This document shows, one piece after another, positions 19,238 to 28,248 of a DNA stretch of 64,000 nt. The DNA is taken from NCBI RefSeq assembly GCF_009728145.1, contig NZ_WOCA01000001.1:1-64000 (forward strand), given 5' to 3'. The notes beneath the pieces were generated by a model, which worked only from the letters and a program-made list of their open reading frames with translations, searched no databases and had not been told where the DNA came from. This stretch comes from Ornithinibacillus caprae (GTDB taxonomy: Bacteria > Bacillota > Bacilli > Bacillales > Amphibacillaceae). Every line of letters starts with the position of its first letter. Within the stretch, counting starts at the first letter, position 1. Both the position numbers and the translations under genes were made by a program.

Positions 19238-20554
19238 ATGACAACTTACCATTTCATTGGTATCAAGGGAACTGGAATGAGTGCTCTAGCACAAATACTT
19301 CATGATTCTGGTGAAACTGTTCAAGGGTCGGATGTAGAAAAAAGATTTTTTACACAGGAAGCACTTGAAGAAAAAAATATTCCAATCCTCCCTTTTTCTG
19401 AGAATAACATCAAAGATGACTTAACCATCATTGCGGGGAATGCTTTTTCAGATGATCATGTTGAAATTAAAAAAGCAAAAGAACAAGGATTAAGATTTTA
19501 TCGATATCATGAATTTTTAGGTGAATGGTTAAAGCAATATACGAGTATTGCAGTAACTGGAGCCCATGGCAAAACATCAACTACCGGTTTGCTTGCCCAT
19601 GTCTTAAATGAAACCTATCCAATCTCTTATTTGATTGGGGATGGTACAGGTAAAGGGCATGTGGATAGCAAATATTTTGTATTTGAAGCATGTGAATATC
19701 GTCGCCACTTTTTAAGCTACGAACCAGACTATGCTATTATGACCAATATTGACTTTGATCATCCAGATTATTTTACAAGTATTAACGATGTTTTTGATGC
19801 CTTTCAATCGATGGCAGATAATGTGAAAAAAGGGATTATTGCTTGCGGGGATGATGAACAACTTCAAAAAATCCAAGCGAAAGTTCCCGTTGTTTATTAC
19901 GGATTTTTACCGTCTAATGATTTCCAAGCACAAAATGTAAAAGAAACAGAAGATGGTACGGAATTTGATGTATTTGTACGTAATACGTATTATGATACAT
20001 TTAAAATTCCAATGCACGGGGACCATAGCGTCCTAAATGCATTATCAGTAATTGCAATTTGTCACTATGAAGGAATACCGTCTGAAGATATTAAAAATCT
20101 TTATACATTCCAAGGTGTTAAGCGTCGGTTTAGTGAGAAAAAAGCTGGAAATCAAATTCTAATCGATGATTATGCTCATCACCCGAAAGAAATTACGGTT
20201 ACGATTCAAGCTGCTAATAAGAAATATCCGAACAAATCAATCGTAGCTATTTTTCAGCCACATACGTTTACACGTACGAAAACTTTTTTACAAGAGTTCG
20301 CTGATAGTTTAAGTAAAGCAGATCATGTATATTTATGTGATATTTTTGGATCTGCTAGAGAAGACAATGGTCAGTTAACTATACATGATCTTCAGAAATT
20401 GATTGATAGTAGTTCCGTGATAGATTTATCTAATACGGAGGTTCTGCAGGAATATGAAGATAGTGTGTTAATCTTTATGGGAGCAGGAGATATTCAAAAG
20501 TTCCAACAAGCCTATGAAGAAACATTAAAAAATAATAAATTAAATAAAGCCTAA
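19238..20554 (+). CDS. murC: UDP-N-acetylmuramate--L-alanine ligase MurC
   Basis: MurC adds the first amino acid, L-alanine, to UDP-MurNAc in peptidoglycan synthesis. The N-terminal dinucleotide-like motif [12 protein letters not shown] (residues 8-19), the ATP-binding loop GAHGKTSTT (108-116), and the Mur-ligase block [11 protein letters not shown] are all present. The length of 438 aa is normal. The ATG has a TGGAGGTTCTTAT ribosome site. It lies between the nicotinate phosphoribosyltransferase gene and ytxG-ytxH, as in B. subtilis, and ends in a strong terminator. Confidence 0.96.
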   Translation: MTTYHFIGIKGTGMSALAQILHDSGETVQGSDVEKRFFTQEALEEKNIPILPFSENNIKDDLTIIAGNAFSDDHVEIKKAKEQGLRFYRYHEFLGEWLKQYTSIAVTGAHGKTSTTGLLAHVLNETYPISYLIGDGTGKGHVDSKYFVFEACEYRRHFLSYEPDYAIMTNIDFDHPDYFTSINDVFDAFQSMADNVKKGIIACGDDEQLQKIQAKVPVVYYGFLPSNDFQAQNVKETEDGTEFDVFVRNTYYDTFKIPMHGDHSVLNALSVIAICHYEGIPSEDIKNLYTFQGVKRRFSEKKAGNQILIDDYAHHPKEITVTIQAANKKYPNKSIVAIFQPHTFTRTKTFLQEFADSLSKADHVYLCDIFGSAREDNGQLTIHDLQKLIDSSSVIDLSNTEVLQEYEDSVLIFMGAGDIQKFQQAYEETLKNNKLNKA

Positions 20555-20561
20555 TTCTAGT

Positions 20562-20593
20562 AAAAGAGTCTGTACAACACAGACTCTTTTTTT
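20562..20593 (+). terminator. murC terminator
   Basis: The perfect 12-bp stem aaaagagtctgt / acagactctttt is followed by more T residues. Confidence 0.9.
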
Positions 20594-20595
20594 GA

Positions 20596-20680
20596 ATATA
20601 GGAAAGTAAAAACGTCCCTATCCTGCATCAGCGTAACGAAGGTATTCACCATAAACGCATGGCGAATGCCAAGTTTTCTA
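20596..20680 (+). repeat. Terminator-linked repeat, copy B
   Basis: The copy runs ATAGGAAAGT...cctatcctgcat...accataaacgc-ATGGCGAATGCCA-AGTTTTCTA. It aligns along its whole length with copies C and D and starts 3 bp after the murC terminator, in the same orientation. Two hairpins are possible: ggaaag/ctatcc-type at the 5' end and tggc/gcca at the 3' end. Confidence 0.8.
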
Positions 20681-20787
20681 ATAAAATAGAGGATTTTCAT
20701 ACATAATTGTCGAAATAAATAATAGAACACGTTATAGTAGTGGTATACTAAAACTAAAATTAACTCATATTAAAAACTAGTTGCTAC

Positions 20788-20813
20788 GTTTAACATGGTC
20801 AACTAAAGGGTAA
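20788..20813 (+). promoter_or_regulatory. Sigma-B-type promoter of ytxG-ytxH
   Basis: GTTTAA (20788-20793) and GGGTAA (20808-20813) are separated by 14 bp, matching the general stress sigma-B consensus GTTTAA-N12-15-GGGTAT with one mismatch. It lies 66 bp before ytxG. In B. subtilis the ytxGHJ operon is also sigma-B controlled. Confidence 0.78.
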
Positions 20814-20878
20814 AACATGTACAAGCCCTATTTTATTTAAAGACCAGTTATATTGTAAACAGAAGGGATGATTTAATT

Positions 20879-21286
20879 ATGGAAGGGCTATTATACATAG
20901 CGGCTATTATTGCTGCTGTTGCTTTTGCAGTATTAGTAGTGTTTTTAGCGATGACATTGAAAGCATCACAAAGAACGTTAAACAATGTTGCGGATACGTT
21001 GGGATCTCTTGAAAAGCAGATGCAAGGTATAACATCAGAAACAACGGAATTATTAAATAAAACCAATCAGCTTGCTAATGACATTAATCAGAAGGCAACA
21101 AAGCTAGATGGTTTGTTTGATGGGGTAAAAGGTATTGGGGAAACCGTCAATGATTTTAATCATTCACTAAGACAGTTTTCAAATAGTATCTCACGTACAG
21201 CTAACCATAACCAAGATAAAGCATCTCAAGCAGTAACATGGGGAGCTGCTATTATGGATTTATGGAGAAAAAATAGAAATAAATAA
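20879..21286 (+). CDS. ytxG: General stress protein YtxG (DUF948)
   Basis: A 135-aa DUF948 protein with one N-terminal membrane helix (residues about 4-25) and a long coiled-coil-like cytoplasmic part (LNNVADTLGSLEKQMQGI and onward). It probably sits on the inner membrane face. The exact function is unknown; the family is induced by salt, heat and starvation in bacilli. It is the first gene of a two-gene operon behind a sigma-B-type promoter. The ribosome site is AGAAGGGATGA. Confidence 0.87.
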   Translation: MEGLLYIAAIIAAVAFAVLVVFLAMTLKASQRTLNNVADTLGSLEKQMQGITSETTELLNKTNQLANDINQKATKLDGLFDGVKGIGETVNDFNHSLRQFSNSISRTANHNQDKASQAVTWGAAIMDLWRKNRNK

Positions 21287-21303
21287 ATATGGGAGGGATC
21301 GCT

Positions 21304-21720
21304 ATGGGTGATAATAACATCAATAGCAAGGATTTTTTAATTGGTACATTAATTGGAGGAGCAGTAGGTGCAAGTTTGGCCTTATTATTTGCTCCAAAAT
21401 CAGGTAGAGAGCTACGCGGGGATATTAATCAAGGTGCGGTTAATGTTAGACATCGTGCTGATGAATGGAAAGACAACCTTCAAGTGAAGGGATCTGAATG
21501 GAAGGATAAAGCGTATGTAAAGGGAACTGAATGGAAGCAAAGAGCTGCAGAAACTACATCTCAGCTTTCCCAAACAGTTTCTGAAAAAACGCAGGACCTT
21601 ACAAAAAATGTTCAGAATAAATTAAATGAGAATAAAAGCAAAGAAGACGAAGCTTTAGAAGCTGTTAACGAAGTAGCAGAAGCAATTGAGGATGCAGCAG
21701 AAGAATTAAATAAAGAGTAA
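21304..21720 (+). CDS. ytxH: General stress protein YtxH
   Basis: A 138-aa YtxH-family protein. The N terminus has the typical Gly-rich membrane-associated segment LIGTLIGGAVGASLALLFAP followed by KSGRELRGDI. The rest is charged and helical, with three copies of an EWK motif spaced by about 12 residues (DEWKDN, SEWKDK, TEWKQR), reminiscent of LEA-type stress proteins. I chose the ATG at 21304, preceded by GGGAGGGATCGCT; the frame opens at 21289. YtxJ, the third member of the B. subtilis operon, is absent here. Confidence 0.87.
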   Translation: MGDNNINSKDFLIGTLIGGAVGASLALLFAPKSGRELRGDINQGAVNVRHRADEWKDNLQVKGSEWKDKAYVKGTEWKQRAAETTSQLSQTVSEKTQDLTKNVQNKLNENKSKEDEALEAVNEVAEAIEDAAEELNKE

Positions 21721-21737
21721 TCAAATAAAGAAAGACT

Positions 21738-21767
21738 AAAAAAGGCTTGATGAATCAAGCCTTTTTT
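21738..21767 (+). terminator. ytxG-ytxH terminator
   Basis: The stem aaaggcttga / tcaagccttt is followed by TTTTTGTT. Confidence 0.9.
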
Positions 21768-21776
21768 GTTATTTCT

Positions 21777-21890
21777 ATGAGGAAAGGGTCTATCACGGAC
21801 AAAACGCAGTAAACAACGCAGGAATAGTCCATGAGGAAGGCTATCGCGGACAAACCGCACTAAGAAAACACTGAAACAGTCCATGAGAGG
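21777..21890 (+). repeat. Two tandem ~53-bp repeat units plus a short third start
   Basis: Unit 1 (21777-21830) and unit 2 (21831-21882) share atgaggaa, ctatc-cggacaaa-cgca, and the end agtcc. A third start (atgagagg) follows at 21883. No open frame of note and no hairpin with a T-run is seen. It lies between the ytxH terminator and copy C of the terminator-linked repeat. Confidence 0.7.
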
Positions 21891-21928
21891 CTAAACCACA
21901 AACAAATATCCTTAACAATTTCAATAAT

Positions 21929-21967
21929 AAAAAACATGCATAAATCACATCGATTTGTACATGTTTT
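21929..21967. terminator. Long hairpin, probable terminator downstream of the FtsA-like gene
   Basis: The arms aaaacatg / catgtttt with an inner aaatc / gattt stem, A-run on one side and T-run on the other. The plus-strand T-run is the better one; the minus-strand side could end the 22065-24191 transcript. Confidence 0.6.
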
Positions 21968-21973
21968 TCTATT

Positions 21974-22057
21974 GGCAGATAGAAAAGTATAAACTTTCAT
22001 ATCCTTCATAAGTGCAACTAAGCCCACCATAAAAGCCTGGCGGATGCCAAGTTTTCT
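21974..22057 (+). repeat. Terminator-linked repeat, copy C
   Basis: This is the most regular copy: ggcagatagaaaagt...aaactttcatat...cataagtgcaactaag...accataaaagcc-TGGCGGATGCCA-AGTTTTCTA. It begins 7 bp after the hairpin at 21929-21967, in the same orientation as that hairpin's better T-run. Confidence 0.85.
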
Positions 22058-22064
22058 AAAAAGA

Positions 22065-24191
22065 TTACTTTATTTCTAATTGATCTCCAGTTTGTACCGT
22101 ATCATAAAAGGTAGCTTCCTGATTGTTTTTATATAGTTTAAAGTTTGCCCCTATATTTGCTAAGTCAATATCAACATAACGAAATACATCCTGAAATATA
22201 AAAGCTTCAAGCTTACGATTTTTTACTTGAATATGATCTCCAGGCTTAATTGTGCTATCTTCTTCTAACTCCGTTCCGTCCTTTATAATGTGAAGTTTCG
22301 GTTGTTTCATTTGTGTGGGTTGTCCATTGAACGTAACAGTGATGGTATCCCAATATTCCTTCTCTATATTAACTAATAGATCTTTAACCGTCACAAGTCT
22401 ACTAGATGTTATTACTAATTGATCATTATGTTTTAGTTGGTGATCAACGGATGTACGCTTGTTATTAATTAGAATTTGGTTTTCACCTTCTGCTAGCATC
22501 ATTTTTTTATTATTTAGATAAATAGTAAATTCTTTACTGGATGTGACTTTTTCTTCTCCAATTATCTCTAAGAAATCATGTACAGTTTTTGGTTGCTTTA
22601 ACTCTATACGGTCTCTATCTTGCACAACGTAATCACTTGGTCGCAGTTCTCCATTAACAAAAACCTTTGTTTTGAGCTCATATGATCTATTATTATAGAA
22701 AATATTTGTGGATGGTAATTCCTCAATTAGATGAGCAAGTGTTACATTTGCTGCATGTCCATCTAGTCCCGGTTCAATAACAATGTGATCTCCATTTTTA
22801 ACAATTGTATCAACGGTCGCAGGAGCTTCATTTAAAAGAATAGTAGGTGCTCCACCTAATTCTCCAGGAAGGGTAAGTTCTTTCCCATTTAGCGTGATCA
22901 TGGATGCCATACCTGGCTTACCGTATAATTTGTTAATTTCTATCCCACCTTGGACTAGACAATCTCCAACTGTTAATTTCTTCATTTCAAACATTCTTAT
23001 TACCTGTTTGTTTACATGTACAGTTATATAATGTATTGGATTTTGTTCAGCAACTATTGCGATACCGATAGGAGTTACAAAGTCAGGACCACTTGGTAAA
23101 TTATCCGTTTTATTTAACATTTGTATCGCATCAATTCCTCTAACTGCTACACGATTAATAGGCAATTGGAGTTTATTTGCAAGTGCTGTTGTTAGTTCAG
23201 GTGTTAGGCTTCCCCCGCCAACCAGCATTACAGCTTTTGGGGCAGTAGCGTTAAGGTTAAATATTTCTTGTGTAATTGCATTAGCAAGCTTCTCTATACT
23301 AGGTTGAATATCTTTTGCTAATGTGTCATAGTCAATGGTTGTTTCAAATCCTAAGATATCAGAAACAATTGCTTGCCCTTCATTAACGATTTGTCTTTTA
23401 ATTTTTTCAGCAATTGGATAATCAAGGAGATAATGATCACTTATTGCCTCCGTGATTTCATCTCCAGCTATTGGAACCATTCCATAAGCGACTACAGTTC
23501 CGTGGTTCGTGATTGCTATATCACTAGTTCCTGCTCCAATGTCTACTAACGCAACATTTAATCTTCTCATGGATTCTGGTATTAATACATGAATAGCTGC
23601 AATAGGTTCAAGGGTTAATGCTTCCATTTCTAAGTCTGCTCTGTTTAATGCAGAAAGAAGTGATTCAACTACAATTTTAGGCAAAAAGGTAGCAATTATT
23701 TCTACTGTAGCTGTATCACCACTTTGGTCAATAAGTGAACCGATTTGTTGCCCATCTACCTTATAATGCAATACCGAATAACCAACACAATAATAATTCG
23801 AATAATCATTTGAAGACTTTTCTGACGCTAACTTCAATTGAGCTGCGTGAACTGCACTAAGTTCTAAATGCTTAATGGTTTCTTTTTCGGTTATGGTTTG
23901 CTTTTCTAAAGAAATGGTAGCCTCAGATTCTACGGTTTTTAATGATCTACCAGCAGCAGCAACACTAACTTTATGTATGTCACCATGTTTTTGTTCTAAT
24001 GTTTCTTTCACTTCTTTTATAATTTTTGCTACTTCAACTACATGATGGATTTGCCCATCATGCATCGAGCGAACTTTATGTTCTTTCATGCAATAATCAA
24101 CCAATGTATAGGATTCATTATTTTTTTGTAGAATAATTCCAGTTACAGACCTTGTGCCAATATCAAGGGCAAATATATATTCGTTCAACAT
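22065..24191 (-). CDS. FtsA/PilM-like ATPase-fold protein, 708 aa
   Basis: The first ~370 residues have the actin-like ATPase fold of FtsA/PilM: FALDIGTRSVTGIIL (phosphate 1), VALVDIGAGTSDIAI (phosphate 2) and AVMLVGGGSLTPEL (adenosine motif), with an inserted subdomain between. The remaining ~340 residues are beta-rich and contain repeated segments of the type (hydrophobic)-x-x-GDxIxI (for example GDHIVIEPG, GDHIQVKNR, GDQLEIK), perhaps two to four small domains. Bacilli carry similar genes often labelled cell division protein FtsA, but the true FtsA is usually encoded elsewhere beside ftsZ. No membrane segment is obvious. A GGGGG ribosome site lies somewhat far (13 nt) upstream. Function is unknown. 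Confidence 0.8.
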   Translation of the reverse strand: MLNEYIFALDIGTRSVTGIILQKNNESYTLVDYCMKEHKVRSMHDGQIHHVVEVAKIIKEVKETLEQKHGDIHKVSVAAAGRSLKTVESEATISLEKQTITEKETIKHLELSAVHAAQLKLASEKSSNDYSNYYCVGYSVLHYKVDGQQIGSLIDQSGDTATVEIIATFLPKIVVESLLSALNRADLEMEALTLEPIAAIHVLIPESMRRLNVALVDIGAGTSDIAITNHGTVVAYGMVPIAGDEITEAISDHYLLDYPIAEKIKRQIVNEGQAIVSDILGFETTIDYDTLAKDIQPSIEKLANAITQEIFNLNATAPKAVMLVGGGSLTPELTTALANKLQLPINRVAVRGIDAIQMLNKTDNLPSGPDFVTPIGIAIVAEQNPIHYITVHVNKQVIRMFEMKKLTVGDCLVQGGIEINKLYGKPGMASMITLNGKELTLPGELGGAPTILLNEAPATVDTIVKNGDHIVIEPGLDGHAANVTLAHLIEELPSTNIFYNNRSYELKTKVFVNGELRPSDYVVQDRDRIELKQPKTVHDFLEIIGEEKVTSSKEFTIYLNNKKMMLAEGENQILINNKRTSVDHQLKHNDQLVITSSRLVTVKDLLVNIEKEYWDTITVTFNGQPTQMKQPKLHIIKDGTELEEDSTIKPGDHIQVKNRKLEAFIFQDVFRYVDIDLANIGANFKLYKNNQEATFYDTVQTGDQLEIK

Positions 24192-24351
24192 AACTCACTG
24201 CTTTCCCCCTAGGAAGTATATCTATTCTATTATAACTTATTAATGACAAAGGAAAAATTATTAGCTATAATTATTTCTATTAAAGATACTATTATTATTA
24301 CATAATACAATAAGTTCAAGAGTGAACAAGCAATCCAGGAGGCCTGTAATT

Positions 24352-25428
24352 ATGAGTCATAATGATTTGGAACAGCTAAGAACCCAATTGGACAATATTA
24401 ATTTACAATTACTAGAGTTAATCAATAAACGTGCAGAAACAGTTCAGCAAATCGGTCAGATTAAATATAAACAGGGAATGAAGGTATTTGATCCTATCCG
24501 AGAAAGAGAAATGCTGAATCAGCTTGTAGAGCATAATAATGGTCCATTTGATAATAAAACGATTGAACATTTATTTAAAGAGATTTTTAAAGCATGTTTG
24601 GAGTTACAAGAGGTTGACCATCGAAAGGCTTTACTTGTATCCCGTAAGAAGAAGCCAGAGGATACGATAATTGATATTAAGGGTGAGAAAATAGGGAATG
24701 GAAAAACTCACTTTGTAATGGGACCTTGTGCGGTTGAAAGCTATGAGCAAGTTGCAGAAGTTGCAAAAGCAGTCAAGCAAAAAGGAATAAAACTTCTACG
24801 TGGAGGAGCCTTTAAACCGCGAACATCTCCATATGATTTTCAGGGGCTTGGCTTGGAAGGATTACAAATTTTAAGACAAATTGCAGATGAATATGATCTA
24901 GCAGTCGTAAGTGAAATTGTTAATCCTGCACATATCGAAAATGCGATAGAATATGTCGATGTTATTCAAATCGGGGCACGTAATATGCAGAACTTTGAAC
25001 TATTAAAAGCAGCAGGAGATGTGGATAAACCAGTACTATTAAAACGTGGTTTATCAGCCACCATTTCTGAATTTATTAATGCTGCTGAATATATTTTCTC
25101 AAGAGGTAATGGGAATATAATTCTTTGTGAAAGAGGAATAAGAACTTATGAAAAGGCAACTAGAAATACTTTAGACATATCTGCAGTTCCTATCCTTAAG
25201 CAAGAAACCCATTTACCAGTAATGGTAGATGTAACCCATTCAACGGGGAGAAGAGATTTACTTGTACCAATGGCGAAAGCTGCTTTAGCAGTTGGTGCTG
25301 ACGGTGTTATGGCTGAAGTTCATCCGGATCCTGCAGTAGCATTATCAGATTCTGCACAGCAAATGGATATACAGACATTTAATGATTTTATGGATGAGTT
25401 AGATAGGTATGTAATTTCCCATTCGTGA
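24352..25428 (+). CDS. aroA: Bifunctional chorismate mutase / DAHP synthase AroA(G)
   Basis: A fusion enzyme of the shikimate pathway. Residues about 1-85 are an AroQ-type chorismate mutase ([21 protein letters not shown]), here acting as the feedback-sensing part in B. subtilis. Residues about 105-358 are the 3-deoxy-7-phosphoheptulonate synthase barrel with [19 protein letters not shown] and [15 protein letters not shown] chose the ATG at 24352 because AGGAGG lies directly ahead, giving 358 aa, the B. subtilis length. The frame opens at 24322. Confidence 0.95.
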   Translation: MSHNDLEQLRTQLDNINLQLLELINKRAETVQQIGQIKYKQGMKVFDPIREREMLNQLVEHNNGPFDNKTIEHLFKEIFKACLELQEVDHRKALLVSRKKKPEDTIIDIKGEKIGNGKTHFVMGPCAVESYEQVAEVAKAVKQKGIKLLRGGAFKPRTSPYDFQGLGLEGLQILRQIADEYDLAVVSEIVNPAHIENAIEYVDVIQIGARNMQNFELLKAAGDVDKPVLLKRGLSATISEFINAAEYIFSRGNGNIILCERGIRTYEKATRNTLDISAVPILKQETHLPVMVDVTHSTGRRDLLVPMAKAALAVGADGVMAEVHPDPAVALSDSAQQMDIQTFNDFMDELDRYVISHS

Positions 25429-25475
25429 AAATACTGTAATTATAAGGTCTAGCATTAGCTATTGCTATGTATTTT

Positions 25476-25504
25476 TTGTGTTTTTATGTATATAAGAGTA
25501 TGAT
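25476..25504 (+). promoter_or_regulatory. Probable sigma-A promoter of ccpA
   Basis: TTGTGT (25476-25481) and TATGAT (25499-25504) are separated by 17 bp, 52 bp before ccpA. Confidence 0.5.
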
Positions 25505-25555
25505 ATATGAAAGAAGAGATCGATTATTGTTGTATTTAATAGGAGGTAGTTTTTG

Positions 25556-26551
25556 ATGACAATAACAATATATGATGTCGCGAGAGAAGCAAATGTGTCG
25601 ATGGCAACAGTATCTCGCGTGGTAAACGGAAATCCAAATGTTAAGCCGACAACTAGAAAAAAGGTTTTAGCTACAATTGAAAGGTTAGGTTACCGCCCAA
25701 ATGCGGTTGCGCGTGGTCTTGCAAGTAAGAAAACAACCACTGTTGGGGCAATTATTCCAGATATTTCGAGTATATTTTTTGCGGAATTAGCTCGTGGTAT
25801 TGAGGATATTGCGACAATGTATAAGTATAATATCATTTTAAGTAATTCAGATCAAAATAAGGATAAAGAATTACAGTTAATTAATACGATGTTAGAAAAA
25901 CAAGTAGATGGGATTATTTTTATGGGTGGAAATATTACGGAGGAGCATGTACACCAATTTTCAACCGCTTCGGTTCCTGTTGTATTAGCAGCAACGTATG
26001 ATGAATCAGACTCCATTCCTTCCGTAAATATAAATTATGAAGAAGCAGCATTTGAAGCTACTAAATTCTTAATCGATAAGAATAATCAGCATCCAGCATT
26101 TATTTCTGGCCAAGAAGATACGATTATTAATCAGTTGAAATATCAAGGGTATCTACGAGCATTGAAGGAATCCGCGATAGAGATGAGAGAAGAATATATC
26201 ATTCAAGGTGATTACTCCTATGATTCAGGTATAGAATCTGTAGAAAAATTACTTCAATTAGAGGAAAAACCGTCTGCCATATTTGTTGCATCAGATGAAA
26301 TGGCATTGGGGGTTATTCATGGAGCACAGGACAAAGGATATAAGGTACCAGATGATTTGGAAGTCTTCGGATTTGATAACACAAGATTAGCAACAATGGT
26401 ACGACCAACATTATCTACGATTGTACAGCCTATGTATGATATTGGTGCTGTAGCTATGCGTCTACTTACAAAATTCATGAATAAAGAAGAAGTAGATGAA
26501 CAAAAAGTAGTTCTGCCACATCGAATTGTCGAAAGAAACTCAACAAAATAG
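25556..26551 (+). CDS. ccpA: Catabolite control protein A, CcpA
   Basis: A LacI/GalR-family regulator of carbon catabolite control that binds cre sites together with Ser46-phosphorylated HPr. The N-terminal helix-turn-helix and hinge ([20 protein letters not shown], then [18 protein letters not shown]) are CcpA-typical, followed by a periplasmic-binding-like core. The product is 331 aa. The ATG follows AATAGGAGGTAGTTTTTG. motP-motS follow without a terminator between, as in B. subtilis. CcpA is expected to control the nearby acu and ackA genes, but I could not pick out a convincing cre site. Confidence 0.95.
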   Translation: MTITIYDVAREANVSMATVSRVVNGNPNVKPTTRKKVLATIERLGYRPNAVARGLASKKTTTVGAIIPDISSIFFAELARGIEDIATMYKYNIILSNSDQNKDKELQLINTMLEKQVDGIIFMGGNITEEHVHQFSTASVPVVLAATYDESDSIPSVNINYEEAAFEATKFLIDKNNQHPAFISGQEDTIINQLKYQGYLRALKESAIEMREEYIIQGDYSYDSGIESVEKLLQLEEKPSAIFVASDEMALGVIHGAQDKGYKVPDDLEVFGFDNTRLATMVRPTLSTIVQPMYDIGAVAMRLLTKFMNKEEVDEQKVVLPHRIVERNSTK

Positions 26552-26610
26552 GATTATTGCCGATATATATAGTACGAAAATGAATCCTACACAATTTGGG
26601 GAGAGAGAGT

Positions 26611-27435
26611 ATGAGAAAACGAGATTTATTAACTCCTATCGGCATTACACTGGGTTTTATTATGATTATGCTTGCAATCCTTACAAAAGGTGGAACGGAA
26701 GGAATAACCTCTTTTTTAGATATTGCTTCGATTTTTGTTGTAATAGGCGGATTAGTGGGCTCTCTATTTATTAACTTTAGAATGGAACAAATAAAGTTAA
26801 TGAATAGAGTGTTGAAAGAAGCATTTCGGCAAAATGACCAACGTTTACCAAGTTTAATCAATCTTTTTATTAATTTATCGGAACGTGCAAGAAGAGAAGG
26901 GATTCTAGCGCTAGAAAATGAGTTAGAAGAAGTAGAGGATCCTTTTATAAAAAAAGGTATTTTACTGGCTGTTGATGGTATAGAACCTGAAGTTATTCAT
27001 GATATAATGCATGCTGAAATAACTGCAATGGAAGAAAGACACTATCGCGGACGGATGATTATTGAAAAGTGCGGAGAGTATGCTCCAGCATGGGGAATGA
27101 TCGGAACACTAGTTGGACTAGTTTTAATGTTAAATAGTCTGCAGGATCCAGCTACACTTGGACCAAATATGGCTGTAGCCTTATTAACAACACTTTATGG
27201 AACAGTGCTTGCTAATTTAGTATTCCTTCCAATGGCGAGTAAGCTAGAAATAAAAACGGAAGAGGAAGTCTTTATCAAGCAAATTATAATTGAAGGTGTA
27301 ATTGGTGTACAATCAGGTCAAAATCCACGAATTTTAGAAGAAAAGCTTAGTGCATTTCTCTCTAACGATTCAAATGTGAAGGAAGAGACTGATACAACTG
27401 TCGATTTCGTGGAGGAAAGAATCAATGAAGCGTAG
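26611..27435 (+). CDS. motP: Flagellar stator protein MotP
   Basis: A MotA/TolQ/ExbB-family ion-channel subunit of 274 aa. With MotS it forms a stator that uses sodium ions in B. subtilis and other bacilli. Four membrane helices are visible (about residues 8-28, 34-52, 149-171, 182-204). The conserved segment MIGTLVGLVLMLNSLQDP lies in the third. The ATG at 26611 has a GGGGAGAGA site; the frame opens at 26596. Its 3' end overlaps motS by 11 bp. Sodium use is inferred from the family and the ccpA context. Confidence 0.9.
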   Translation: MRKRDLLTPIGITLGFIMIMLAILTKGGTEGITSFLDIASIFVVIGGLVGSLFINFRMEQIKLMNRVLKEAFRQNDQRLPSLINLFINLSERARREGILALENELEEVEDPFIKKGILLAVDGIEPEVIHDIMHAEITAMEERHYRGRMIIEKCGEYAPAWGMIGTLVGLVLMLNSLQDPATLGPNMAVALLTTLYGTVLANLVFLPMASKLEIKTEEEVFIKQIIIEGVIGVQSGQNPRILEEKLSAFLSNDSNVKEETDTTVDFVEERINEA

Positions 27436-28219
27436 AGAAGTAAAAAGAAGTAAGAAAATGGGTGCACCTAAATGGATGGTAACCTATTCGGATATGGTAA
27501 CGCTTATTCTTGTCTTTTTCATTTTATTATTCTCGATGTCACAAATTGATTTGGTAAAATTCGAAGCTGTTTCTGAATCTTTTCGGAACCAGAAGATTTT
27601 TGATTTTTACCCGTCACCAGTACCAATGGAAAATCCGACCGAACAAACGAGTCATGAAGAAAGCGGAAAAAATTCCAATGAGTTTGATACACCATCATTA
27701 GTTGAAGATGAAGATTCTGATGCTGATCAGGACCGTGATGATGAGGAAGAAGGCGCACAAGATTCCTTACAAGAGTTGATGGGGGATATAGAAAATTATT
27801 TAGATCAAAATGATTTAAATGATGTGATCTCTGCTAGCCGAACAGAAAAAGGTGTTGTTCTTGTTTTACAAGACAGTATCTTATTTGACTTTGGTGAAGC
27901 GGAAATTATCGATACAGCAGTTCCTTTTTTAAATAAAGTTGGAGCGTTATTATCAAGTATTCCTAACCATATAAGGGTTGAAGGGCATACAGATACCGTA
28001 CCAGTGTCTAGCTATCGTTATCCGTCCAACTGGGAATTATCTGGTGCAAGAGCAAGTAGTGTGGTACGTTATTTGGTTGATGAAAATGAGTTAGACCAAA
28101 CACGGTTTTCCATTACTGGATTTGGTGAGACTAGACCAGTTGTTCCAAATAATAGCGATGAAAATAGAAGTAAAAACAGAAGAGTTGAAATTGTTATTTT
28201 GGAATCCAAAGCAGAATGA
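27425..28219 (+). CDS. motS: Flagellar stator protein MotS
   Basis: The MotB-like partner of MotP, 264 aa. One membrane helix at about residues 20-40 contains the ion-binding Asp in MVTYSDMVTLILVFFILLFS. A long acidic linker follows (about residues 75-115, many Glu and Asp), then a C-terminal OmpA-like peptidoglycan-binding domain with VEGHTDTVPV and NWELSGARASSVVRYL. The start overlaps the end of motP and has GGAGG upstream. The strongly acidic exported linker suits a salt-adapted organism (inference). Confidence 0.92.
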   Translation: MKRREVKRSKKMGAPKWMVTYSDMVTLILVFFILLFSMSQIDLVKFEAVSESFRNQKIFDFYPSPVPMENPTEQTSHEESGKNSNEFDTPSLVEDEDSDADQDRDDEEEGAQDSLQELMGDIENYLDQNDLNDVISASRTEKGVVLVLQDSILFDFGEAEIIDTAVPFLNKVGALLSSIPNHIRVEGHTDTVPVSSYRYPSNWELSGARASSVVRYLVDENELDQTRFSITGFGETRPVVPNNSDENRSKNRRVEIVILESKAE

Positions 28220-28248
28220 AGGAGTTGATCAATTGATCAACTCCTTTT
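28219..28248. terminator. Shared terminator between motS and acuC
   Basis: A perfect 28-bp palindrome (28219-28246, half-site aaggagttgatcaa) ends in T-runs on the plus strand. The first bases overlap the motS stop, and the acuC stop is at its other edge. Confidence 0.85.
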
